64,000 nt of DNA from Ctena decussata (taxonomy: Eukaryota; Mollusca; Bivalvia; Lucinida; Lucinidae). The stretch is from NCBI GenBank assembly GCA_963989385.1, contig OZ022512.1:27859899-27923898 (forward strand), written 5' to 3'. The position numbers and the translations under genes were made by a program. The notes beneath the pieces were generated by a model. The model was not told where the DNA came from, searched no databases, and saw only the letters and a program-made list of their open reading frames with translations. Below, piece after piece: positions 25,601 to 30,555 of this stretch (within the stretch, counting starts at the first letter, position 1; each line of letters opens with the position of its first letter).

Positions 25601-27514
25601 ATTTCTACACGCAACAACATCGCGATAATTAACCATATATCGCTTAATACTTCGAATTTTTTCATAAAAGCCACTGACCCCTACTTTTGTTTACCCATTT
25701 TTGTCCTTTGGACCGATCTCTAACGTTCCCGGATGTGCCGTTGGAACAAAATACCGATACCTCCTTTTGGAGCTCGTTCCAATGTTTACCACCCGTGGGA
25801 TAGGGTTTGGGATCTGATTCAGTCAGTTCCTGAAGTGTAGTTACTCTTAAAATTTCCCAAGTCCAAAACATCCCCAAAAACCTAGATTATCTTATAATTA
25901 TCTTATAAGATGGATCTAGATGTTTAGGGTTGTTTTGGAGGGAAAATCCCTGTCTTATAACCAAAGAAATATGGCCTTTAATAGTAAATATTTGAATCAA
26001 GAAAAAAGATTGTCAGCTGTTCCAAATTTCATAAATTACATAGTGCAAGCCTTACTTACGTACCTATCCCCTCCCCACAGTAGGGCTGTAACAATACATC
26101 GAACTATCTATATATTGCAATAGTAGCCTTGGCAATAGTCACTATCGATAGGGAAAGCTGCAATGTCAATACTATCGGCAATAGTGTTTTCAGTATTGCA
26201 ATAGTTTCTAGAAAGAAGTCTATTAAGGTAGAAGAAAATTAGGAATGCATGTGGTTTAGTTTTTATGGATTCCAAAGAATGAAAAACATAATATTTTTTG
26301 TATATTGTTGTCATGTTGTGCACTTTGTGAAATGACAGTCACTAGATAATGCTTTTCAGACATGAATTTATGTGAGCAAACCAATTTTCATACAGACAAG
26401 TAGAGTTTCTGGATAAAAAAGCTGTCCCCAATAGTTATCGCAATGCATTGCAATAGCAACCTGCAATAGTAATAGATTGCAATAGGGTTTTCTGCAATAG
26501 TAATAGTATTGCAATAGTCATTCTGGCCTGCAATAGTCACCCCTACCCCACAGCCCCCATCCCCATCACACTGACTGGTCTTTGCTATTCATACAAGTCC
26601 TACGGAGAATGGAAACATCTCACGCATCTGTTTATCTGCAATTTTTCAAAAGAGAGATGACTTTTGGGGTTTAGTATTGGCCTCGTTGTAAGAATAACGT
26701 TCCCCTCTTAAATGAGACTACTTTGAAAGGAAAGAATTTGTTTCAATGGGAGTAAATTCTTTCCTTTAAGAGTTAATCCCCTGATCTTGGAGGAAGAAAT
26801 AAATGAAAGTTATTGAATCCCATTGCATGTTTTTGGGTGTGTTACTTATAATTTGTATTGACTTATTTGAATAATAGTTTAAACCAAATGAAAGTAGCAA
26901 AGTTGCTTCGTCTAAAGTGTATATTTAAGTCAAGATACATTTTCTAGTGGAATGTCGTTGTTGAGTTGTGGTTAAACGTCCCTGTAACAGTATCATTTCA
27001 GTCATGTTGAGATGCCGCTCACAATTTGTAGGACTTACCCAACCAGAGATAAATGACACTCAGGTCCTGCTACAGCTACCAGCAGCTCTGTCTCAGAAAT
27101 ACCAGGCAGCCCATCTATTTCCTGAGCCCGTATGTGTGGAGGCCATTGTGGAATGTCATTTGATGATGATTTTGTATCTGCTGCTTTAAGAGTTAATAAA
27201 TTTTCACTTTTATCAGGCCAAACAGTCAAAATGAATGAAGCAGGAGTTCCCAAAGAGAAACACTTACCATGCTGTCTGTCCTTTTTCTTATATCAGTAAT
27301 TCAAATTGGCCTCACAACAAAGTGGACAGTCAAATACAAAAATCTTGAACATGTGAAATGAAAGTCTTAGCAAAATGTACTGTAAAATGTACTGTAAATT
27401 TACCTTTGTTTTTGCTTGTCCAGACATGATGGAATTAAGTTCTCCATTCTGTTCACCTACGGTGATAAAGCCTGGTCCAGCTGGAGCAGGGAAACTGTGG
27501 AATATACTAGCCAT
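1524..27514 (-). CDS. AAAS: Aladin (WD-repeat nucleoporin), 15 coding exons, complete
   Basis: Aladin is a WD-repeat protein of the nuclear pore complex; its human homologue is mutated in triple-A syndrome. I joined minus-strand exons 27404-27514, 27268-27286, 23006-23179, 21488-21579, 19117-19163, 17877-18035, 16295-16378, 12183-12303, 11568-11692, 10579-10639, 9644-9828, 8691-8758, 7386-7449, 6065-6149 and 1524-1658. They total 1530 nt, giving 509 aa, against about 546 aa for the human protein. All introns are GT-AG and all phases agree. Recognisable blocks, in order: residues 1-37 ([15 protein letters not shown] start), the [10 protein letters not shown] motif near 120-130, then WD-type segments such as FAWHPH (about 158), [14 protein letters not shown] (about 205-220), [11 protein letters not shown] (about 242), AWSPDGSK (about 290), ACWSPRGD (about 334), [11 protein letters not shown] (about 400) and GYIPLYF (about 473). 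Introns are crowded with transposons. The start codon was chosen by similarity to the family N-terminus; the 5' UTR and promoter are not resolved. Confidence 0.93.
1853..4785 (+). mobile_element. Pogo/Tigger-like DNA transposon, TA target site
   Basis: The ends carry inverted copies of GCCATATTCTCGCGGTA (about 1862-1878 and 4759-4775). A TA flanks each side (1851-1852 and 4786-4787). The insertion point can be checked internally: joining the flanks gives CTGCTGG-TA-TGAAG, the sequence found uninterrupted in aladin exon 15 at about 1607-1620. The element carries a DDE_1-type transposase on the plus strand. TA target and DDD-type catalytic core agree with the pogo branch of Tc1/mariner. Confidence 0.88.
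2525..4407 (+). pseudogene. Pogo/Tigger-like transposase, single frameshift
   Basis: This would cut and paste the surrounding element. The first part (2525 to about 3080) has a psq-type helix-turn-helix ([16 protein letters not shown], then [20 protein letters not shown]) and a CENP-B/Tc5-like DNA-binding half ([18 protein letters not shown]). The catalytic domain starts at RIFNID (first Asp). Near 3075-3082 the frame shifts by one base. It then continues as [30 protein letters not shown] (second Asp) and [17 protein letters not shown] (third Asp). The tail is Ser/Lys-rich and ends in a Cys/His-rich finger (CCVCKLF...CDMCSHW...CPHC). The usual NIDETG reads NIDKQE. A possible 15-nt first exon (ATG 2318-2332, donor GTAAGT) joins in phase to an acceptor before 2525. 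AATAAA overlaps the stop. Confidence 0.85.
4786..4836 (-). pseudogene. Partial duplicate of aladin exon 15 with premature stop
   Basis: Behind an intact-looking acceptor (CTTCTTTTCACAG, AG at 4832-4831) the sequence reads IWSSGHIG, then TAA, then IPLYFI. It matches the real exon codon for codon except GRI to GHI and a TAT-to-TAA change. It is cut at 4786 by the transposon lying at lower coordinates. The copy is nearer to exon 14 than the real last exon, so use of its acceptor would give a protein of about 473 aa. Confidence 0.85.
4896..5819. other. Aladin intron 14 sequence; two 43-bp tandem copies
   Basis: No exon was seen. At 5274-5359 a 43-bp unit (CCTATGAGACTATTAAAACT...GTGATTGG) is present twice in tandem with few differences. 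Confidence 0.6.
5820..6046. mobile_element. MITE family D (GGGCCCAGTTGTTCAAA ends)
   Basis: The ends GGCCCAGTTGTTCAAA and its inverse TTTGAACAACTGGACC bound about 225 bp with an internal hairpin (TGAGAAGCTT.../...CTCACATTTTT). Related copies occur at 9251, 21709, 24659, 44551 and, in part, at 49515. Non-autonomous; superfamily not assigned. Confidence 0.75.
6065..6149 (-). CDS. AAAS: aladin exon 14
   Basis: An 85-nt exon encoding [20 protein letters not shown] then EHGALLTV. It matches CG-I-x-GE...F-x-P-x-F-x-x-GALL-x-V of aladin. Its donor GTG/GTCAGT must choose between two acceptors further along, at 4831 and 1659. Confidence 0.93.
6187..6299. repeat. Foldback hairpin
   Basis: Arms GCTCCTGTATTACTGAATTT / AAATTCAATAATACAGGAGC with AGATAAGATGC-type inner pairing. 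It lies 40 bp into intron 13 (upstream of exon 14), close to the exon 14 acceptor. Confidence 0.7.
6932..7170. mobile_element. MITE family A (TGAGCCGCAACAC ends), copy 1
   Basis: An almost fully palindromic element of about 240 bp. It starts TGAGCCGCAACACAAGAAAA and ends with the inverse. Inside is GACTCAGATCAGCCTGGGCA, paired with CTGATCAGAGTCTTTGCTG and repeats of the same core. Seven copies are present in the window, in introns of both genes and between them. Confidence 0.85.
7386..7449 (-). CDS. AAAS: aladin exon 13
   Basis: A 64-nt exon encoding [20 protein letters not shown], matching the I-x-LFRT-x-x-x-PV-x-E-L block. The acceptor is TTTGTTTCAG and the donor TG/GTAAGT; its split codons become Asp (5') and Cys (3'). 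Confidence 0.92.
7509..7938. mobile_element. MITE family E (TTAATCCTATTAAATGCCCC ends), copy 1
   Basis: Inverted ends TAATCCTATTAAATGCCCC / GGGCATTTAATAG...ATAGGATTA enclose about 430 bp. Inside is a hairpin around GAATTTGCTCCTACAGGAGCA and a 65-bp piece present twice (7729-7850). Related copies lie at 16741 and 17327. Confidence 0.75.
7965..8018. repeat. Core hairpin of MITE family C (partial)
   Basis: GTGACCCCTCATTAGGACAG faces CTAATGAGGGGTCA; the outer arms of the family are missing. Confidence 0.65.
8024..8226. mobile_element. MITE family A, copy 2
   Basis: TGAACCGTGACACGAGAAAA to TTCTCATGTTGTGGCTCA, slightly shortened in the second half. It directly follows the family C core hairpin at 7965-8018. 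Confidence 0.8.
8283..8575 (-). mobile_element. tRNA-derived SINE, full-length copy
   Basis: On the minus strand the head is tRNA-like (GGCCGCGTAGCGCAATCGG...GGTTCGAAACCCGG): acceptor-like stem, B box GGTTCGAAACC and a CAT in the anticodon region, one base short of a proper loop. A conserved body (TAGTACTGGTTAACC, CCTGCCCAGGAATAGTG) follows, then a 3' end with ACCGTGGACGTTAAGCATCA and a short ATCCA-type repeat tail. Other copies are at 21850 and 20434. Confidence 0.85.
8691..8758 (-). CDS. AAAS: aladin exon 12
   Basis: A 68-nt exon encoding [20 protein letters not shown] then FK. It matches the HSMVWDPSGERLAVL blade. The acceptor is ATTTCCAG and the donor AAAG/GTTAGT. Confidence 0.93.
9251..9482. 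mobile_element. MITE family D, copy 2
   Basis: GGTCTGGTTGTTCAAAACTA to GATGCTTTGAACAACTGAGC; it lies 160 bp from aladin exon 11. Confidence 0.75.
9644..9828 (-). CDS. AAAS: aladin exon 11
   Basis: The exon begins [18 protein letters not shown] and continues [19 protein letters not shown], then [20 protein letters not shown]. It matches CWSPDG-x-x-LLFT, P(L/V)I(Y/F)SL(S/T)F and ADLSE of aladin. The donor is AAA/GTAAGG. Confidence 0.95.
10095..10205. repeat. Foldback hairpin (GAGGTGGCTCAT/ATGAGCCACCTC)
   Basis: Centre GATCCTAATGAGGTGGCTCA paired with TGAGCCACCTCATCGAGATC. The same core design, with different bases, occurs at 56830-56890 and 61372-61430. Confidence 0.65.
10579..10639 (-). CDS. 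AAAS: aladin exon 10
   Basis: A 61-nt exon encoding [20 protein letters not shown], matching the family block VWE-x-x-x-W-x-C-E-(R/K)-W. Two donors are possible. The one at AAG/GTCTGT keeps the frame into exon 11, whereas the better-looking AT/GTAAGG does not. Confidence 0.9.
10740..11095. mobile_element. MITE family J (GGGGATAACTGTA...TTTGGGG), copy 1
   Basis: Inverted segments GGGGATAACTGTAATGAAAA and TTTTGAGTACAGTTATCCCC enclose a core with GGTTTTATGGTCGCAAATTA. The flank at 10780-10915, with CCTTCTCATTGGCTGACATC, is shared with 52780-52925, so the mobile unit may be longer than the inverted part. Confidence 0.65.
11568..11692 (-). CDS. AAAS: aladin exon 9
   Basis: The exon encodes [20 protein letters not shown] then [18 protein letters not shown] and NLF. 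METCVxL, GGGGV and WSPDGSK are aladin-typical. The acceptor is CCACTGACAG and the donor CAG/GTTACC; the last codon is split AG/G with exon 10. Confidence 0.94.
12183..12303 (-). CDS. AAAS: aladin exon 8
   Basis: The exon encodes [20 protein letters not shown] then [20 protein letters not shown]. It aligns through [21 protein letters not shown]. The blade normally ends IRVWDV; here the spliced product reads MMAWTV, which keeps the Trp but replaces the usual Arg-Val and Asp. Confidence 0.93.
13650..14640 (+). repeat. Tandem array, about 145-bp unit, 6-7 copies
   Basis: The landmark GACAAAG(T/A)TTTTCT recurs at about 13730, 13875, 14020, 14165, 14311, 14453 and 14598, giving a period of 142-146 bp. 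Each unit carries TGACCTTGACCTTGGGC or a close variant, plus GCTCGAGATATTGTCATGCC. Confidence 0.9.
14637..15010 (+). repeat. Second tandem unit, about 180 bp
   Basis: TCCATTATAACACTATGGG recurs at about 13475, 14640, 14815 and 14995. Units carry CGCTCAAGGGCAGCTAACTC and CCTGCAAGTATGATAAGGAT. One unit lies before and two or more after the 145-bp array, so the array seems to have expanded inside this repeat. Confidence 0.8.
15266..15501. mobile_element. MITE family F (CAGTCAACTCTCGATATCTC ends), diverged copy
   Basis: The 3' end GAGATATCGGGAGTTGACTG is clear. The 5' end is degraded (GTCAACTACTGTTGACTC). The internal TCTAGGACCAGACAATTTAC is shared with 18096 and 42497. Confidence 0.6.
15998..16259. 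mobile_element. MITE family C (AGAGCTCTAGATAAGA ends), with doubled core
   Basis: Ends AGAGCTCTAGATAAGAGG / CCTTGTCTAGGACTCTG. The hairpin core (GACCCCTCATCTGAACCGTC) is partly repeated. It ends only 36 bp before aladin exon 7. Confidence 0.75.
16295..16378 (-). CDS. AAAS: aladin exon 7
   Basis: An 84-nt exon encoding [18 protein letters not shown] then [10 protein letters not shown]. It is too short to stand out as an open frame. It was found by searching for the missing block between exons 6 and 8, and both junctions complete split codons (CA/A and AG/A). Confidence 0.93.
16741..17113. mobile_element. MITE family E, copy 2
   Basis: ATTTATCCTATTAAAAGCCT to GGGGGCGTTTAATAG...TTATTAGGATTAATA, with the GAATTTGCTCCTCTAGGAGC hairpin inside. 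Confidence 0.75.
17327..17832. mobile_element. MITE family E, copy 3, with a nested MITE
   Basis: CTAATCCTAATAAATGCTCC is the left end and GAAATTCGATAGGATTCATA the right end. The element is interrupted by a TA-flanked MITE at 17410-17586. Confidence 0.65.
17410..17586. mobile_element. TA-flanked MITE (CAGTCAAACCTGTCTTAAG ends)
   Basis: The ends CAGTCAAACCTGTCTTAAGG / CTTTAAGACAGGTTTGACTG are exact inverses at the tip and are flanked by TA on both sides. This is typical of Tc1/mariner-derived MITEs. It is nested in the family E copy. Confidence 0.85.
17877..18035 (-). CDS. AAAS: aladin exon 6 (first WD segment)
   Basis: The exon encodes [20 protein letters not shown] followed by [19 protein letters not shown] and [25 protein letters not shown] and LKH(R/K)LQ(R/K)NVA are aladin signatures. 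The acceptor at 18036 is the one that completes the Trp codon of exon 5; the next AG upstream would create a stop. Confidence 0.94.
18096..18514. mobile_element. TA-flanked MITE family F, interrupted copy
   Basis: CAGTCAACTCTCGATATCTA to CTTTGAGAGTTGCCTG, with TA at 18094-18095 and 18515-18516. It contains a poly-G tract (18191-18210) and a nested family G foldback. Confidence 0.8.
18259..18476. mobile_element. MITE family G foldback (GGGGCCGTATTCATAAA), copy 1
   Basis: It is nearly a perfect palindrome over about 218 bp, with arms containing GGAGATTCCCTACAACTATG and its inverse. It is nested inside the family F element. A second copy lies at 43182. Confidence 0.88.
19117..19163 (-). CDS. 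AAAS: aladin exon 5
   Basis: A 47-nt exon encoding [15 protein letters not shown] plus two bases of a tryptophan codon. It has a strong pyrimidine-rich acceptor (TTGTTTCTTTGCAG) and a GTGAGT donor. The LS-x-ED-I motif followed by F-x-x-(I/V)-x-x-W matches the family just before the first WD segment. Confidence 0.9.
19998..20143 (+). mobile_element. Helitron-like element, minimal copy
   Basis: The 5' hairpin CCTGTCAGCGAGACAGG is followed by ATAGCTTGCCTG. The 3' hairpin CCTGTACATTCGTACAGG is followed by CTAGCTAA. It has the same layout as the large elements at 12743 and 45013, but only about 146 bp and no tandem core. Confidence 0.6.
20434..20476 (+). mobile_element. SINE 3' end fragment
   Basis: TTGTTTACCGTGGACGTTAA then GCATCAAATC and an AACC repeat tail: the same 3' end as the SINE at 8283, in the opposite orientation. 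Confidence 0.8.
21488..21579 (-). CDS. AAAS: aladin exon 4
   Basis: The exon encodes [20 protein letters not shown] followed by [10 protein letters not shown]. The SLHGS(L/F)FPHL block is highly characteristic of aladin. The acceptor is TTTGTTAG and the donor GTA/GTAAGT; the junctions with exons 3 and 5 keep frame. Confidence 0.92.
21709..22145. mobile_element. MITE family D, copy 3, interrupted by a SINE
   Basis: The left end is GGGACCTGTTGTTAAAAAAT and the right end GATGCTTTGAACAAATGGGC. The SINE at 21850-22055 sits inside. Confidence 0.7.
21850..22055 (-). mobile_element. tRNA-derived SINE, head missing
   Basis: Same body as the 8283 copy (TAGTACTGGTTAACC, CCTGCCCAGGAATAGTG, ACCGTGGACGTAAAG) with an ATCA repeat tail. 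The tRNA-like head is absent. Confidence 0.8.
22262..22485 (-). mobile_element. Second SINE family, tRNA-like head
   Basis: On the minus strand GGTAGCTCAGTAAGTTAAGC starts a tRNA-like head, and the body ends in ATCGCAAGTCATCCAGCC. The same family occurs on the plus strand at 34247. Related neither in body nor in tail to the 8283 family. Confidence 0.7.
22783..22984. mobile_element. MITE family C, well-preserved copy
   Basis: AGAGCTACCGATAAGAAGG to CCTTCTTATCTGGGGCTCT, with the core GGCCCCTCATTAGAACC facing GGTTCTAATGAGGGGGTC. Its end is 21 bp from aladin exon 3. Confidence 0.82.
23006..23179 (-). CDS. AAAS: aladin exon 3
   Basis: The exon encodes [14 protein letters not shown] followed by [20 protein letters not shown] and then [16 protein letters not shown]. 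The segment from KSAF to EE matches the conserved N-terminal domain of aladin that precedes the propeller. The acceptor follows TTAGTTTCCAG and the donor is AAG/GTACAC. Confidence 0.9.
23634..25797. mobile_element. Foldback transposon with 0.65-kb terminal inverted repeats
   Basis: The arms 23634-24284 and 25145-25797 are inverted copies with only scattered differences: an 83-codon open frame can be read from both, with 8 substitutions. The tips are CACGGGTGGTAAACA and TGTTTACCACCCGTG. A 5-bp direct repeat, GGATA, flanks the element (23629-23633, 25798-25802). The motif GGAACGAGCTCC or its half recurs several times in each arm. The 0.86-kb loop holds a family D MITE and no transposase. Confidence 0.88.
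24659..24898. mobile_element. MITE family D, copy nested in the foldback loop
   Basis: GGACCGGTTTTTGAAAATTA to GATGGTTTGAACAACCAGCC. It has more mismatches at its ends than other copies. Confidence 0.65.
26081..26545. mobile_element. hAT-like non-autonomous element with 8-bp target duplication
   Basis: Ends TAGGGCTGTAACAATAC / GCAATAGTCACCCCTA. An identical 8-bp repeat, CCCCACAG, stands on both sides (26073-26080, 26546-26553), as expected for hAT. The inside is rich in GCAATAG repeats and encodes nothing recognisable. Confidence 0.85.
27268..27286 (-). CDS. AAAS: aladin exon 2 (19-nt microexon, predicted)
   Basis: This 19-nt exon encodes KKDRQH plus one base. It lies between an AG and a strong GTAAGT donor. 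It supplies exactly the one extra base needed to join phase-0 exon 1 to exon 3, which starts with two bases of a glycine codon. The polypyrimidine tract is weak, so the acceptor is less certain than the donor. Confidence 0.6.
27404..27514 (-). CDS. AAAS: aladin exon 1 (start codon exon)
   Basis: This exon encodes 37 residues beginning [16 protein letters not shown], like the short proline-rich N-terminus of animal aladins, then GEQNGEL. It ends in phase 0 at AAAG followed by GTAAAT. The frame stays open upstream to another ATG at 27589, so a longer N-terminus cannot be excluded, but family similarity begins at 27514. Confidence 0.85.
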
Positions 27515-28705
27515 TGTTTTTCTGAAATACACCTTGTAATGATTGTATGTCACAATATGATTCACTGTGTAGATGAAGTATACCGCCAAAATCTTTATGC
27601 AGTATATTCAATTAATTTTGCAATTTTTTTCAGCTCTGTTTTCCTATTAGAATTCCTGGCATGAATTTTTCAGATTTTCCTGCTGGAATCTTAACGATTT
27701 TCCACATGAAATTTTCATCATGTTCCACGTACTGTTACATTCCAGCCTGAAAATGAAATTCCTGTCAATGTCCAGCAGGACTCCTGCTGGAATCATGTCA
27801 GAATTTTCATACAGGTGATAAGGATTTCCAAGGTTTGAGTTATGTCATACTCCACTTAAATAGTTAAGGAGAATATGTTTGTTGCCTTTTTGAGGAAAGC
27901 AGGGGAGGGATTACTAGCTCTTGCTTGGATTATTTTATCATTTTTCAGAGGAGGCATAGTTTGTTTGTATTCTGCTACACTCTTGTTTCATTATTATATC
28001 AATAAAATACAGTGAGGTACATGAATTCATATTTTTACATTGTTGTTTTGAATCCCCCTCCCATCCCCTCAAAAAAAGAAAAAGAAAAAAAAGGGAATAC
28101 TGGTATGTAAATTTGTAAAAGCAAAAAGTGCTATTTTTTCTTTTGTTAACTTTTTCTTACTGGGAAGTGGCGGCAACATAGGTCAAAACAAAATCCTCAA
28201 AGCGGATTCCCATTTATTTTTAAATCTTATTTTTTACTGAGCATGTTGCATAATGCATATATTTGGCCATCTTTACCCTTTATGAAGAAATAAATAAGAA
28301 CTGCAATATGATATGTCTCTTATCATTTTAAGGTGTATGTGAACACTGCCATTTTCACACAGGGGAACAACTTCCATTACTTCCTATTTCCTTGAACCAA
28401 AGGATAAAACCCTTTCAAGACAGGTTCACTTGGTTTCCTAGTTCAAAGAAAGAATTTGTTCCGAAAGAAGGGAGGAAAAATGAAAATGGCACAGTTGCTT
28501 CCCCAGAAAGTATAAATGTGTGTGTCACTGTATGTTAAAGTCTCACTTAAAATTTGGTAAAATCTCACTTAAAATGTCAGGGCTGGAAAATCTTTTCCAC
28601 TGACACTTGTCCTTTACTAGGTGTAGTTTAAAACATGGAATGGGCTGAAGTGGCAGTGATAATCTTCTCCTCTTCATTCAACGGATTTTGGAAGGCACTT
28701 TTTCC
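27515..28705. other. Upstream flank of aladin; no gene recognised
   Basis: The promoter and 5' UTR of aladin should lie here. I see no clear TATA box or CpG-rich core that I can defend. Around 27670-27810 the phrases CCTGCTGGAATC and CCAGCAGGACTCC form weak inverted repeats. Confidence 0.4.
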
Positions 28706-28856
28706 TGTAACAGCAAGGGCAAAGTATAAAACTTAGAATGAAATGGAAAGGACAAGATAATGACATTCCACTGGCTACAAGTTGTAGCCAATGGAATGTC
28801 ATTACCGGTATCATGTCCATTCCATTCCATTCTAGGTTTTAAACTTTGCCCTTACA
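28706..28856. repeat. Foldback hairpin, 65-70 bp arms
   Basis: The arm AAGGGCAAAGTATAAAACTT...ATGACATTCCACTGGCTACA is followed after a few bases by its inverse ending TTTTAAACTTTGCCCTT. Confidence 0.8.
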
Positions 28857-29689
28857 ATACTAACTATATAAAGTATAAGGGTGAATTTAATATTCAGCAC
28901 TGGCACGATTCAGAATTTCTACTCTGGCCAGGGAATGATTGTATTTTTCCAGCTCTGAATTTTATCGAATCTCATATCTGGTCAAGAGCTAAGGGCATGT
29001 TTGAGACAAGGGCTGTACAGGGTTGACTTGTAAAGGAACAAAAAAAGGCCTATACCACCTAGACCTGCACACCCTGCTTTGATTTTGGAACAGTGAGGGT
29101 ATAGCAGACTACAGAGACATCAGACAGGTGTTGGTTGATTACTAAAGGGCCACAGTAAGATTCACTCCATCTTTGTCAGCTCTCAATAGTCCTTGACTGC
29201 TAACATACCATCTTGTTTAATTCAATATGAGAATATACACACCAGAGACAACAGCTTTACATGAGTGAAGTCTACAAGAGAGACTTTCAGTGCTATCAAG
29301 GTGTTGAATAGCAGAAGAGAGGAAAAGTGGGAGAAAGAAACACTGTTGACTATTTTACACAGATAAGAGGTCCAAAGAAAAGGTAAAGGTTTCCCATAGC
29401 TTAGTGCTAGGCTGTAGGCCTGGCGCAAGGTAGTTGGAGTTAGAGGCCCACTGTGCCTTTGGCACAGCATTTGAAAGGCAAAGCCTATCTCTCTCCTTTT
29501 ACTGCCTCATCCATCCCTGATTCAATATCCATTTGCTGCTGGGTTTAGTTCTCTACCAAAACCTCAGTTTTTTTCGTCTTTTTCATTGGATATCCATGTT
29601 GAAAAAACTGTCATGTTTTTGACAAGTAAATGTCTGATGAAAAAGGAAAAAAGAAAAAACATGTTTTGGTACAGAACTACCGCTGCATT

Positions 29690-29765
29690 GAGAGTTTTCC
29701 AGTAGCCAGATTAAAACCCATGACCTTCTGTACTGAGCATTTCTAACCACTCGGCCACAGCCCCT
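29690..29765 (-). mobile_element. tRNA-Ser/Leu-like SINE head fragment
   Basis: On the minus strand GGCTGTGGCCGAGTGGTTAG (A-box-like) and GTCATGGGTTTTAATCTGG (degenerate B box). The mature tRNA fold is not complete, so it is not called a tRNA gene. Confidence 0.55.
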
Positions 29766-30380
29766 CTTCATAACTATTATAAATGGGGAATTAAAATCTC
29801 AAAAAGCTCCCTCAAGAGCAGAGAACACACCCAGAAGAAGGCACATGGGTCAGACCATGCAGCCTCGACTAATACAGCCCCATCAGCGACCCCAACAACA
29901 TCTGGTGACGAAACAGAGAAAAGCATTTCTTAATCTTATTCAAGCAGTCGATTCAAAGACTGATTAGACCAAAAAGGGTCCAAATAATACAAAAGACAAT
30001 GATCCAGAACAAGAGTCCAAACCAATCTAAAATTTCTGATTTCTCAGAATATATCCTCTGATCTCAAAGAACGAAAATAAATTGTAACAACTGAAGCTGC
30101 TTCAGTTTTTCAAGATAGTCTTCATACTATAGCTGACAAAACTTCTTTACAAGAGTGAAGTGATCTGAGATTGTCATGTAACGTGGGCACATACAAACTT
30201 CTCCGATTGCCCTTGGGAAAACGTCAAAATGCCGGGAACCACTGGAAAACCAGCGATGATTCTGCGCAGTTATTCATCTCGCGAATTTCTCGTCTCGCCG
30301 GTTGCTAATGAAGCGCGTGAATGACTGAAATAGAACAGAACAGTAGAACGAAAAGAAGTCGCCGAGTCACCCGGTACAGG

Positions 30381-30385
<5 letters not shown>

Positions 30386-30430
<45 letters not shown>
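30386..30430 (+). repeat. (GA)n microsatellite
   Basis: About 22 uninterrupted GA dinucleotides, followed by TGCGCGCGCG. Confidence 0.97.
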
Positions 30431-30433
<3 letters not shown>

Positions 30434-30555
30434 GCGCGCGCCTGTGATTGAATTAAATATGATGGAGAGAAAAATATTTGAGAAAGTAAAAAAAATATAA
30501 TCAGATGGGATAGTCTTATCAGGGTCTACATTGGTTTCCTTTCAATTGCCTAATA

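Noticed and set aside
28760..29026. Plus-strand 88-codon open frame
   Set aside because: It begins inside the arm of a foldback hairpin and shows no family similarity.
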